A stretch of DNA of 64,000 bases, taken from positions 2,574,001-2,638,000 of the forward strand of contig NZ_CP147737.1 of assembly GCF_037265215.1 (NCBI RefSeq). Direction: 5' to 3'. The position numbers were made by a program, and so were the translations under genes. Numbering within the stretch: position 1 is the first letter of the stretch; each line of letters begins with the position of its first letter. Positions 33,848 through 42,480 of this stretch are shown one piece after another. The stretch is from Xenorhabdus griffiniae (lineage in GTDB: Bacteria; Pseudomonadota; Gammaproteobacteria; Enterobacterales; Enterobacteriaceae). Under the pieces are notes generated by a model. That model did no database searches and was not told the DNA's origin. It saw only the letters and a list, made by a program, of their open reading frames with translations.

Positions 33848-35020
33848 ATAAGGAAATAGAAATGAATAAAAACAAAGAAATATTCGAAAAACAAGTTACC
33901 CCCCCAAATAATCAACCACCTCAACCTGCGGCTGCAAAAGATGATTATCAAGTTACTCTATCATTAGAAAATGGCACTAATGTTTTAGTCGGCCAAGAGA
34001 TTTATCTTAAAGTTACTATAAAATCAACTACAAATGATGTTTCCTCCCTTAATAATATCGGTTCAGTAATAATAAAAGATCCAACAGGTAAAAAATCCAT
34101 TAGCTACAAGACATATGAAAGTTATTTTGCTGTAATTCCTCAAAATAAAGCTGATAGTTATGGTGAGGCCATATTAGCATTAACCATCCACAAACCTAAT
34201 GATAATAATCAACTTAATCTTTCAATCTCTGTTCAGGATAAAAATAAAAGACCTATCCACGGATTTAATGACAGGCCGGTTAAATATACTGTAATAAATA
34301 ATATTCTAGCAGATTCGATTGTTTTAAAAACCAAAAATGAATTTATAGCAACACCGACCACGGTTAATTCAATCAGTAATTCAATCAGCACTTATAACCT
34401 ATACACTGGTATTATTAGTGATAGTAAAGCTAAGCCAATCGGGAATATTCAGGTGGTTATTGCAGCCCAAAGACATAATCAATTGTCACCTTCTGCTGGA
34501 TTGATAAAAATAACCCACGACCGGGCTACAGGCGCTAATGAACTCATTGATATTATGACGCTTCCCGACGGACGAGATTTCTTTGTACTAACAAGCGATC
34601 CACAGGGGGAAATCAGTTTCCGTGCCTATCCAACAGCAGGAGCGGAAGGAAGAGTGGATTTTGTGGCTAAAATCCAAGATCTGACTAGAGATGATTATAC
34701 GGCAGTAATGTGTATATACCCAGCCTATTCCAAAGATCATCCTTTAGATAATCCTTTTATCAATGAAATGGAAGTGGGAGGGACACTTAAAAAGCTGCCT
34801 GGACAAACAGATTTTACTGTGAGTGTTAACTCCTATGATGGGTATATGACACCCGGTTCAAAAGATGTTATTGCATTCTTTACTGAGTATGATGGAACAA
34901 CTCAAAAAACTTTATTATCCCCAACATACAGAGTTAATAATAAGGTAGATAGAATAGAAGATCGGGTATTTTCTTTCCCATACGATCAATTAGAACCTAA
35001 TAAACCTGGTGGAATATATT
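33848..35020 (+). repeat. Inverted duplication, right arm
   Basis: Mirror of 32000-33173. Includes the CATAAGGAAATAGAA ribosome-binding region and the first ~386 codons of the plus-strand gene. Confidence 0.8.
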
Positions 35021-35661
35021 ATGCTGTGATATCTGAACAAAATGAGATTATGTACTCTGATTCTTTGTATGTGAACTATGTTAATCATGATGATTCTCCA
35101 GAACCGGATAAAGATAGGTTTTATGATAAACCTCAAGTATATTCTGCTTATATTCCGAAAGATTCTATTAATCCTAGTAGTGGCGATGGTAGAGTTAATG
35201 AATCATCTTATGTTACTTTTGATATGATAAACGTAGGACTTGAATTTGGTGATGGTACTGATAATAAAGCAAAATCGGGATTATATGTTGCAGTGCAAAT
35301 TTTAGGTAATGGAGTTACAGGAAATTTACCAACTCCTAATGACACAGGACAAGTCAGAGTAACTATAGAATCTTACACAGGCGATGTGAAACAAAAGTCA
35401 TATACTCTGGATCTAACTGAGAGTAATTTAAAAACAGATAATAATAATAGTAAGTCTAAGTTCCAAGTAGTCACTATTCCATTCTGTTTTCTTAAAGATA
35501 TCAAACCAATAGGAGAGGACCAACCAACAAGATTATATATTGATTATATAATCAAAGATAATACAACAAATAAACAATTAGCAAGTAAAGTTTGGAATGG
35601 TTACATTTCCACCTACTCTGCAATAATAGGTGCTGATGATGATTACTATGGATGTTCCTAA
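33862..35661 (+). CDS. Ig-like/Big_1-like domain protein, right arm of inverted duplication (599 aa)
   Basis: Divergent near-twin of the 593-residue gene. The first ~386 residues match with nine substitutions (for example GANELID for GANEPID, DLTRDDYTAV for NLTMDDYTAA). From YYAVISEQNEIMYSDSLYV onwards the sequence is different, though the fold pattern persists: RFYDKPQVYSAY, GLYVAVQILGNGVTGNLPTPN, VTIPFCFLKD and the tail DDYYGCS. No signal peptide. This is the only plus-strand gene of the cluster; an IS30 remnant starts right after its stop. Confidence 0.8.
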   Translation: MNKNKEIFEKQVTPPNNQPPQPAAAKDDYQVTLSLENGTNVLVGQEIYLKVTIKSTTNDVSSLNNIGSVIIKDPTGKKSISYKTYESYFAVIPQNKADSYGEAILALTIHKPNDNNQLNLSISVQDKNKRPIHGFNDRPVKYTVINNILADSIVLKTKNEFIATPTTVNSISNSISTYNLYTGIISDSKAKPIGNIQVVIAAQRHNQLSPSAGLIKITHDRATGANELIDIMTLPDGRDFFVLTSDPQGEISFRAYPTAGAEGRVDFVAKIQDLTRDDYTAVMCIYPAYSKDHPLDNPFINEMEVGGTLKKLPGQTDFTVSVNSYDGYMTPGSKDVIAFFTEYDGTTQKTLLSPTYRVNNKVDRIEDRVFSFPYDQLEPNKPGGIYYAVISEQNEIMYSDSLYVNYVNHDDSPEPDKDRFYDKPQVYSAYIPKDSINPSSGDGRVNESSYVTFDMINVGLEFGDGTDNKAKSGLYVAVQILGNGVTGNLPTPNDTGQVRVTIESYTGDVKQKSYTLDLTESNLKTDNNNSKSKFQVVTIPFCFLKDIKPIGEDQPTRLYIDYIIKDNTTNKQLASKVWNGYISTYSAIIGADDDYYGCS

Positions 35662-35803
35662 TAAAACGTTGTGTAAAACCTGCTTCTTTTAAGCTGAAAA
35701 TCTGATATCTTTCTGATTCGGTCAGTTGTTTATAGGCCATAGTGCACTTTCCTTTGGCGAGAAAGGTGCCTACTATAGCAACTGACCGCCTTTTTCAGAA
35801 TCG
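35662..35803 (-). mobile_element. IS30-family remnant
   Basis: The minus strand from 35740 reads MAYKQLTESERYQIFSLKEA then GFTQR, the conserved N-terminus of IS30-family transposases, and breaks off at the stop codon of the preceding gene. Bases 35741-35803 look like the element's leader and end (TGCCTACTATAGCAACTGACC), but no second inverted repeat is present. Only about 25 transposase codons remain, so it is dead. The right limit is approximate. Confidence 0.7.
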
Positions 35804-35842
35804 GTTAATAATTAAAAAATATACATAAGCCATTAATATCAA

Positions 35843-38800
35843 CTAGTAAGGTTTATATACACACAATAAATATCCCTGACCATATTGATCTTGGGGGATC
35901 GTGTCAGTGCGAAGGTCAAATAAATACTTCGTAGAACCATTATAACTTGGCACAATCACTGAAACTTTTCCAGCAGAATCAAACTGATCAAGTATTCCCC
36001 AATCAAAGCTACGGGGAAACTCCTTCGTTAAAGAATCATCTTCATCAACCAAGTCCATATTAGTAATATTTTTAATTCCATTAATTGAAGCACCACCAGT
36101 ACAGTCTGCGTCAGAATCAGTTCCTATCAAATCGATATTAGCACTACTGACAAAAAATCTTTTTATATCAAAATGATAATTATATCTATACTTGGCATAA
36201 TTGGGTTTTTCAACTGTCATTTCCAAAGTCGTTTTTCCTGATGAAAAATCAAAATGTATTACGCCTTTATTATTAGGATCTTGCTCACCAAGGTCACTAA
36301 TCTGACCACCTGTAATCTCAACTGTATCGTTACTTTGGGAAATTGGCTTTCCTGTCAACTTATCTACTAATTGTCCTTTTAGCCCCTGGAAAGTATTATA
36401 AGGTCTATTTTGTTCTTTATATAAATTCCCGCCAGGTTTTTTGTCACTGTATACATGGAGCCACGCTTCTTTCTGAGTAACAGGCTCGAAAACAACCGCA
36501 TCCGCTTTTTTGGAAAAAGTTTTTTCTCCATCTGGAACTGATAAGATTACTATCAAACCATTACTCACCTGATTATTCGTAATATTTCCAATACCAACAT
36601 TACTGGTCAAAATGGCTGTAATTTGACCATTCTGTACGATGTTATTACTCTTAATTTCCCACTCCGGATTATTATTATACATTTCGGCTTTAAAGTTTGT
36701 CTCCCATTTAGCATCTATCTGATATCCATCATGTGGTATTTGTATCTGATTTCCCTTCTTCTGAATAATCGTTGCCGTATAGGTATAAGAATTCTTACCA
36801 TCTCCCAAGAGAGGATTGTTGGAATTAAAACCATCAACCTTAAGGTGTGTTATTTCAAAAAACTCCGATGGCTTTTTAAAATCCACAGGATCAGCACACT
36901 GTTCTGTTTCAGAGATCTCAACAGACTTTTCATCAACAGCAGCAAGACACACGATAACGCCTGTCACTACCGGATTTTTCTCACTGCTAAGCAGTTGAAC
37001 TTTTAATGTGCCATCAGATTGAGCAGTCACTTCTCCCTTCTCTGATAGCCAGGTATTTTGTGGAGTACCACCCGCCTGCGATTTTAACCGCCACTTAAAT
37101 TTAATCTCTTGCCCGGTATAAGGTGTTTTACCATCAGCACCAACCACATGCGCAGTATAGTGATAAGCGTGTTGCGGATCTTTATCTCCATCCGCCGGAA
37201 CTGTGCCGGTTTTTTCGGCAACGGTGGGTTTGTGAATAGTTGGCCATTTGAATTCCACATCCACTGATGTCGCTGTTTCAACGCCTTCGACAGAAGCTTC
37301 TACCGTCACTGTTTGCGCTTGCGTACTGGTCAATGTTGTGGTAGCACTCCCATCACTCCGAGTTGTGCTGCTTGTTGGACTCAGTGTTACTCCTTTTTGA
37401 TTGGGATTTTTTAAGGTCCAGTTAACTTTCTTATTAGGCTCCGGATTGTTACCCGTAGCATCCTTAACGTGAACGGTCAGGGTATAATTTTCATCCACCA
37501 ATATGGGGCTTGGTGGTGTCGGTGTTATTGACACCTGTTCCGATTTGAAATCTACTGGCGGCTTTGCCTTAACCGGCGGTTGTTTTCCCACCGTGAGTGA
37601 AACGACAACCCCTTGGACTGCCTTAATGCTGGTTAAGGTTGCCGTTAATTGCCCATTACTACCTATTGTCTTATCTGATTGATCGAGTACGAGTCCATAA
37701 GCGTTAGGGTTAGCTGGATGCTCTATCTTCCACGTCGCATTATGAATGATTTCCCCTCCTTGAACGAGTTTTCCATCAATACCGACGATAGCCGCCGTAT
37801 AGGTATATTTTTGGACACCATCTGCCGTTAACGTCCCTGACGGACTGGCCAGAATATCGCCCTTAACCTGATAATCTTGGGTATCCTCAGTAAAGGTCAC
37901 CGGAGGTTGTGCAGGCACAGGCTGTTGGTTTTCAATGGACAGTGAAACCGTAACATCCTTTATTTCCACTATACTGGCTAACGTTGCCGTTAATTGTCCT
38001 GCATCACTCGTTGTATCCCCACTATGATTAAAAATGAGATTTTTATTATGGCTCTCATCCTGACCATTTTGCGTAATGCTCCACTTCACATTGGCAATTT
38101 TTTGATTCTGCACCGGATGATTCTGAGCATCAATAATGACCGCCGTATAGGTATACGTATCCTTGCCGTTTGCCACCAGCGAACCTGTTCCTGGCTGTGC
38201 CACACTCACCTCTTGAATATGATATTTCGACGTATCCGCAGTAAAAGTCACCGGAGATTGTGCAGGAACAGGCTGTTGGCCTCCAATGGACAGTGAAACC
38301 GTGACATCCTTTATTTCCACTGTACTAGCCAGGGTTGCCGTTAATTTTCCATCCCCGTCCGTTGTGATTTCACCATTTAATGGAGTCCAAATAAGTCCAT
38401 CATGGTTTTTGTCTTTACTCCAATTCACATTGGCGATTTTCTGATTTCTCATTGGATGGTTATCACTATCTAATACCACAGCGCTGTAGGTATACGTCTG
38501 GGAACCATTGGCTACCTGTGACGGTACTGCCGGTAAAACTTCAACTTTATCCACGTGGAAACTGGCATGATTTTTATCAAAACTGACCTCCCCCACTAAC
38601 TGCGGTGGTTGGCTATTCAGTTGCAGGTACACTTTGACGTTTTTATGTGGCCGGCTACTTATTAAGACCGGTTTGCGTTTGAAATGACCATTTTCATCCA
38701 ATGCCACAGCGTCTGATGTTTCCCAGTCAAGCAATTGCAATCCCGTATCTGTACCGATTTTAGGATCGGTTATCCACTGAACGTGGCTGATAGTGGTATT

Positions 38801-40360
38801 TTTTATCGGTGTCCCATGAGCCGTATCAAAGGTAATCACCGGATTAAACGTATAGCCATCCTTTTTATCCCCCGTCGCAGGCAATGGCCCGGCAGGAGTA
38901 AAATAAGCCCTTTCCTGTTTTTTCAGCATAAAGGGCCTGACAATCACACGCATTGCAACTGGCGCTGATTTTAGGCCATCTTCCAATTCAGCCAGGGCAT
39001 AAATGGGGTAATTGTTATTCTGGTTATCGCCGGATAAATAAGTTGGCAGGGTGATTTTTATGGTATGACCGACGCGGGAAGAGAGTTTCCCGCCGTTTTT
39101 TTCAAAATCTTCGTTCGTTGTCCAATGAATCTGCTTAACAAAATCATTAGACGATAATTTGACGGTAATCTCGTGCTGCTCATGACTGTATCCCACAATC
39201 GCTTCCGGTAACGATAATTGGGCAATCGGCTTTTTCTGGTGTTCAAGCACAATATGATGATTTCTTTCTACCAGATCATAACGACTGCCCGCTAATGTTC
39301 TCGCCGCTGCCACATTTTCTGGCGCCAATTGCACACTCAGGGGAACACCCAGTTTATAATTAAAATTCGCCAAAAACTGTGTTTCGCTGTGTCCACTTCC
39401 CCCTTGTTTATAATCTACACCCAGGGTAAATAGCGGAACTGGGGTATAAGTCAGCCCCAATTTAGCCAAGTTAGGATTTTTCTGTTTTGTGTCACGATTG
39501 AATAAAGTTACGTTATCGCCAAAATACTGTTCATAGGTCAGTTTGGCCCCCAGATGAGGGTAAGCAGGTAAGAAAAACTCCCCATTAATGTCATAACCGT
39601 TGGCTGGGCGTTCATAATAACCGACAAAATCCCGCGAGTCTTTCCAGTCAGTTAAACGATAATAGGTATTAGCGGAAAGTTTAATGTAGTCTCCCCCGAT
39701 TTCTCCACCCAAACCAAGGCGCTGATTTTTACCTGTCAGGTCATAATCATAAAAGGTATTCAGGCCATACATCCAGTTTTGAGAAAAATAACGCCCACCT
39801 AATCCCAGGTTTATGGTATCCCGACTATCTTTGTTGCGATAACCTAGCTGAGAAAAGAGCAACCAATCCGCTTTATTATCATAAAGTGGCAATAACAGAT
39901 CGAATGAATTGTTTTTTAGTGTTCCTTTTTTATCTAATCCAAAATTAATTCTGACAGTACCAAATTGTGATAACCATTTTTGTGCACCGGAAGATACCGT
40001 GTTATTAAACTGCCCTATCGCGTAGGATTTGGCTTGTTCTGCCAGTTCAGAAGGTGAAGATGACAGGATTTTTCCTGCCATCTGGATGTTTTTAGCAATA
40101 ACGCCTGGTGTATTAGAATCAGCGGTGTGATCGTTTTTTTTAATTCTATTTTTTTCACGAATATTTGAATTCAAATTTTTTTTACTTGATTCATTAACCC
40201 AAGCATTTACATTATCTTTGTTATCTGTTTTTTGCGTGTCTATTTTCTCAGATGCCAGATGACTCTCTGCAAAAGGGCTCGTTATCGTATAGGGTACTAT
40301 TAACGTATAAAGAAAGAGAAAGAAGAAAATACCCTTACCAATATATGATAACATATACAA
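35843..40360 (-). CDS. Intimin/invasin-type inverse autotransporter adhesin
   Basis: Predicted outer-membrane adhesin of 1505 residues. Order: hydrophobic signal region (IGKGIFFFLFLYTLIVPYTI), Lys/Asn-rich linker, inverse-autotransporter beta domain at about 105-375 (AEQAKSYAIGQFNN, RINFGLDKKG, LLLPLYDNKADWLLFSQLGY, GLGGRYFSQNWMYGLNTFYD), a transition Ig unit, then six or seven Big_1-type repeats with the signature TYTYSAVV / TYTYTAVI / KYTYTAAI / SYTYTATI. The C-terminal ~200 residues hold two Cys (DADCTGG and LLCVYKPY), as in the lectin-like tip domains of intimin and invasin. No LysM domain is seen. MLSYIG, 6 nt downstream, is an alternative start. The Big_1 module is shared with the neighbouring signal-less paralogues. 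Confidence 0.88.
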   Translation of the reverse strand: MYMLSYIGKGIFFFLFLYTLIVPYTITSPFAESHLASEKIDTQKTDNKDNVNAWVNESSKKNLNSNIREKNRIKKNDHTADSNTPGVIAKNIQMAGKILSSSPSELAEQAKSYAIGQFNNTVSSGAQKWLSQFGTVRINFGLDKKGTLKNNSFDLLLPLYDNKADWLLFSQLGYRNKDSRDTINLGLGGRYFSQNWMYGLNTFYDYDLTGKNQRLGLGGEIGGDYIKLSANTYYRLTDWKDSRDFVGYYERPANGYDINGEFFLPAYPHLGAKLTYEQYFGDNVTLFNRDTKQKNPNLAKLGLTYTPVPLFTLGVDYKQGGSGHSETQFLANFNYKLGVPLSVQLAPENVAAARTLAGSRYDLVERNHHIVLEHQKKPIAQLSLPEAIVGYSHEQHEITVKLSSNDFVKQIHWTTNEDFEKNGGKLSSRVGHTIKITLPTYLSGDNQNNNYPIYALAELEDGLKSAPVAMRVIVRPFMLKKQERAYFTPAGPLPATGDKKDGYTFNPVITFDTAHGTPIKNTTISHVQWITDPKIGTDTGLQLLDWETSDAVALDENGHFKRKPVLISSRPHKNVKVYLQLNSQPPQLVGEVSFDKNHASFHVDKVEVLPAVPSQVANGSQTYTYSAVVLDSDNHPMRNQKIANVNWSKDKNHDGLIWTPLNGEITTDGDGKLTATLASTVEIKDVTVSLSIGGQQPVPAQSPVTFTADTSKYHIQEVSVAQPGTGSLVANGKDTYTYTAVIIDAQNHPVQNQKIANVKWSITQNGQDESHNKNLIFNHSGDTTSDAGQLTATLASIVEIKDVTVSLSIENQQPVPAQPPVTFTEDTQDYQVKGDILASPSGTLTADGVQKYTYTAAIVGIDGKLVQGGEIIHNATWKIEHPANPNAYGLVLDQSDKTIGSNGQLTATLTSIKAVQGVVVSLTVGKQPPVKAKPPVDFKSEQVSITPTPPSPILVDENYTLTVHVKDATGNNPEPNKKVNWTLKNPNQKGVTLSPTSSTTRSDGSATTTLTSTQAQTVTVEASVEGVETATSVDVEFKWPTIHKPTVAEKTGTVPADGDKDPQHAYHYTAHVVGADGKTPYTGQEIKFKWRLKSQAGGTPQNTWLSEKGEVTAQSDGTLKVQLLSSEKNPVVTGVIVCLAAVDEKSVEISETEQCADPVDFKKPSEFFEITHLKVDGFNSNNPLLGDGKNSYTYTATIIQKKGNQIQIPHDGYQIDAKWETNFKAEMYNNNPEWEIKSNNIVQNGQITAILTSNVGIGNITNNQVSNGLIVILSVPDGEKTFSKKADAVVFEPVTQKEAWLHVYSDKKPGGNLYKEQNRPYNTFQGLKGQLVDKLTGKPISQSNDTVEITGGQISDLGEQDPNNKGVIHFDFSSGKTTLEMTVEKPNYAKYRYNYHFDIKRFFVSSANIDLIGTDSDADCTGGASINGIKNITNMDLVDEDDSLTKEFPRSFDWGILDQFDSAGKVSVIVPSYNGSTKYLFDLRTDTIPQDQYGQGYLLCVYKPY

Positions 40361-40471
40361 ACACCTTATAAGTTCTGATATTAACCCGGATTTTAGTTAC
40401 GTGCACACTTACTCATAAAATGCCTCGGATCTACTCTTGATATGATATTAGTTGCATGATTTATTTTTGCA

Positions 40472-40511
40472 TCATTAAAAATAGTTATCACATGATAACT
40501 ATTTTTAATGA
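40472..40511. promoter_or_regulatory. Long perfect palindrome upstream of the invasin gene
   Basis: Arms of 19 bp (core CATTAAAAATAGTTATCA and its complement) separated by CA. Located 111 bp before the invasin start, beyond the terminator of the next gene, so an operator is more likely than a terminator. Its TATCAT-GTGATAACT centre resembles the element before the inverted gene pair. Confidence 0.6.
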
Positions 40512-40565
40512 CATAATAATTCAAGACACTGATGAGATTAGCCAAATGTTTACCAAGGTAAAAAC

Positions 40566-40597
40566 AATAAGCCTCGTTAAGTTAAACGAGGCTTATT
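40566..40597 (-). terminator. Terminator after the 338-aa gene
   Basis: 13-bp perfect arms AATAAGCCTCGTT / AACGAGGCTTATT with a 6-nt loop, followed on the minus strand by GTTTTTACC. Separates the 338-residue gene from the invasin gene, which therefore needs its own promoter. Confidence 0.8.
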
Positions 40598-40634
40598 AGA
40601 GATTAGAACAATTTTTTATATTTTTTGGGAGATG

Positions 40635-41651
40635 TTATAAGACTCGTCTTAATATATGGGAAAAATTATCTTTACTTCCATATATATCACCTACAGCATA
40701 GTCAATCAGAACCAGTTTCCCGCGGTTTTCCTGTTCCCAATCATAGGGGATATCTATTGCTATCCGTTCTACATTGTCAAGTATTTGATAATTAGTTTGC
40801 CACATTGTCTGACCTACCAACCGGATGTTTACTGTCTGATTTAATCTCATATCAGGATAGCGTATTATGACTTGAATAGAATTATCATTGTATTCAAGGT
40901 TGGGTGCAGGTAAATTAAGTGCTTGCCCTTCAATCTCAAGCTGTAAACCTCCTGAGTATTCAACAACATCACCAGGTGTTCTTGTGACTGAAAAACGCAA
41001 CGTAGCAGTATCGCCTATCGTGTCAATAAACTCCATACGAGGAATATAGAATGCCATCGGTGTTACACTATTTACTGTCTGAGTAGGTGGCATATATGTA
41101 ATATCACTACGACGCCCTTTCCATAAAACTTTGATAGTATGGCCAGGAGCCATCCCCTCATAAACTGGCACAATAACTTTCAACTGATCCAACCGATAAT
41201 AATCATCTCTTGTCAGCAAGGTACCTTGCTTACCAGTAGCTTCTGGAACACTAGGAATATAATCAGATAATTCAGATGAATCAAAAAATATAAGATTTAT
41301 ATTCACTGTTGGTGACTCACGTTCATTGCCATGACTTATTATCTTATATTTAGCTTGATAGGCACCATATTGGGAAACCTCATCCACAGGAAATAGCAAA
41401 TTATATGGTGATGTATGCAATTTATCGGGTGTAATATAATATGGTCTATTTTTTATAACTACCTCATCATTATCTTTTAAACAAAGATATCCCTCTATTT
41501 TATCGCCAGTCATAGCATCATTATATTTTGGCACTTCCATTAATATATATTCAGTATTCGTGATACGCAGATCGTGTATGTTAATGGTATCGGTTCCATG
41601 TGCCTGTGGAAATGTAGGAGGAGATAATTCTATACTGTTTATATTATTCAT
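40635..41651 (-). CDS. Ig-fold repeat protein with 'VPVYEGMAPG' module (338 aa)
   Basis: 338 residues without signal peptide, built of about three beta-sandwich repeats. The middle repeat has LDQLKVIVPVYEGMAPGHTI with VLWKG, a repeat pattern (V.VP.Y.GMA.GD...L.W.G) I know from large adhesin-like proteins of pseudomonads and related bacteria. The first repeat (MEVPKYNDAMTGDKIEGYL) and the third (VIIRYPDMRLNQTVNIRL) are diverged. The third unit of the five long paralogues (for example FHAQIPAYQPIYATDGILFF) appears to be the same fold, which ties this gene to the cluster. ATG follows a weak AGGAAC. Function unknown. Confidence 0.75.
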   Translation of the reverse strand: MNNINSIELSPPTFPQAHGTDTINIHDLRITNTEYILMEVPKYNDAMTGDKIEGYLCLKDNDEVVIKNRPYYITPDKLHTSPYNLLFPVDEVSQYGAYQAKYKIISHGNERESPTVNINLIFFDSSELSDYIPSVPEATGKQGTLLTRDDYYRLDQLKVIVPVYEGMAPGHTIKVLWKGRRSDITYMPPTQTVNSVTPMAFYIPRMEFIDTIGDTATLRFSVTRTPGDVVEYSGGLQLEIEGQALNLPAPNLEYNDNSIQVIIRYPDMRLNQTVNIRLVGQTMWQTNYQILDNVERIAIDIPYDWEQENRGKLVLIDYAVGDIYGSKDNFSHILRRVL

Positions 41652-41763
41652 TTATTGTTCCTTAATTAAGCATTCTTAATATATTAACTTCAAACATAGT
41701 CACTTGATTTTTTCATTTATTGACAATAATATTTATAGAAATACTCATTTTAATTATCTATCT

Positions 41764-41867
41764 ATACCAATCCAACTTCAGATTACGGCTTGTAAGTCAA
41801 TGTGACTGTTTATATCTCCCCGCATAGCAGGGGAGATATAAGACGCATTCTGAAAGGCGATTGGTAT
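41764..41867. repeat. ATACCAATCC/GGATTGGTAT-type palindromic repeat, long copy
   Basis: Ends ATACCAATCCAACTTCAGA and CATTCTGAAAGGCGATTGGTAT are inverted copies. The centre holds a TATATCTCCCCGC...GGGGAGATATA hairpin absent from the 8028 copy. Part of an 829-bp gap (41652-42480) that holds three repeats and otherwise no gene. Confidence 0.65.
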
Positions 41868-42156
41868 AAACATTCCATTAATATGTTGATTTTTAAAGAG
41901 TCACCGTGACTTTACATTATTGTCCATTTATAGCCATAGCATGTGTTGGTTTTAATGATAAATAACTTTATCTTCTAGGCCATGGGTAAAAGCAAAAGGT
42001 AATTGTTAATTACCACATAAAATGTCATTTTCATCCAGTTAATTCAAATCACTTTTATTTATCAGCTAATAATTATTTTTTATCAATCAGATCATTTGAT
42101 TCAGAAAACAATTAGAACTATAAATTATCACAAATATCTCAATTAAAACTCAATAA

Positions 42157-42266
42157 GTAATAAATAGGTTTTCATAATACTGAGAGTATCAGATATTGGA
42201 GTTCCTTACCCCGCGCAGAGCGCGGGGTAAGGAATACTCCTATCATTTTGAAACGCTATTTATTAC
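42157..42266. repeat. Long-hairpin MITE-like repeat, copy 2
   Basis: 110 bp with perfect 11-bp ends GTAATAAATAG / CTATTTATTAC and a central TTCCTTACCCCGCGC...GCGCGGGGTAAGGAA hairpin. No coding capacity. Same family as 26229 and 57328. Confidence 0.8.
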
Positions 42267-42274
42267 TTGTAAAC

Positions 42275-42380
42275 TATACCAATCTAACTTTAAGACACGT
42301 GTGATTTCTCCCCACGAAGCGGAGAAAAATCAGGTTTCATATCGTGTTGTAAACTGCAACTTGAAGTTTAATGCGTATAT
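42275..42380 (+). repeat. ACCAATCTAACTTC-type palindromic repeat
   Basis: Begins ATACCAATCTAACTTTAAG and ends AACTTGAAGTTTAATGCGTATA, with an inner TTCTCCCC...GCGGAGAA hairpin and CAGGTTTCATATCGTGTTGTAAA. Forward orientation. Confidence 0.75.
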
Positions 42381-42480
42381 GTGACATTTGCATTTAAAAT
42401 GGCAATGGATTGTCAAATAGTATTCAGAAATAAAAAAATAGGCTATCAGACCTATTTTTGTAAAAATTTACAGATTGCGA

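Noticed and set aside
33159..33861. Toxin-antitoxin, small RNA or origin in the AT-rich spacer
   Set aside because: No ORF, terminator-bounded unit or iterons could be seen; only the shared 30-nt element stands out.
31377..35661. Inverted duplication as an invertible (phase-variation) switch
   Set aside because: Recombination between the arms would only flip the 703-bp spacer and the shared N-terminal parts. Both genes would still have a complete N-terminus, upstream element and their own C-terminus, so little would change. No recombinase gene or site is nearby.
35552..35740. 62-residue protein on the minus strand across the end of the 599-aa gene
   Set aside because: Only the first ~25 codons are IS30-like; the rest is the reverse strand of the paralogue gene. 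Annotated as an IS30 remnant.
36623..39252. Several plus- and minus-strand frames of 60-127 codons inside the invasin gene
   Set aside because: Shadows of the 1505-codon gene: no ribosome binding sites and Cys/His/Ile-rich unlikely translations.
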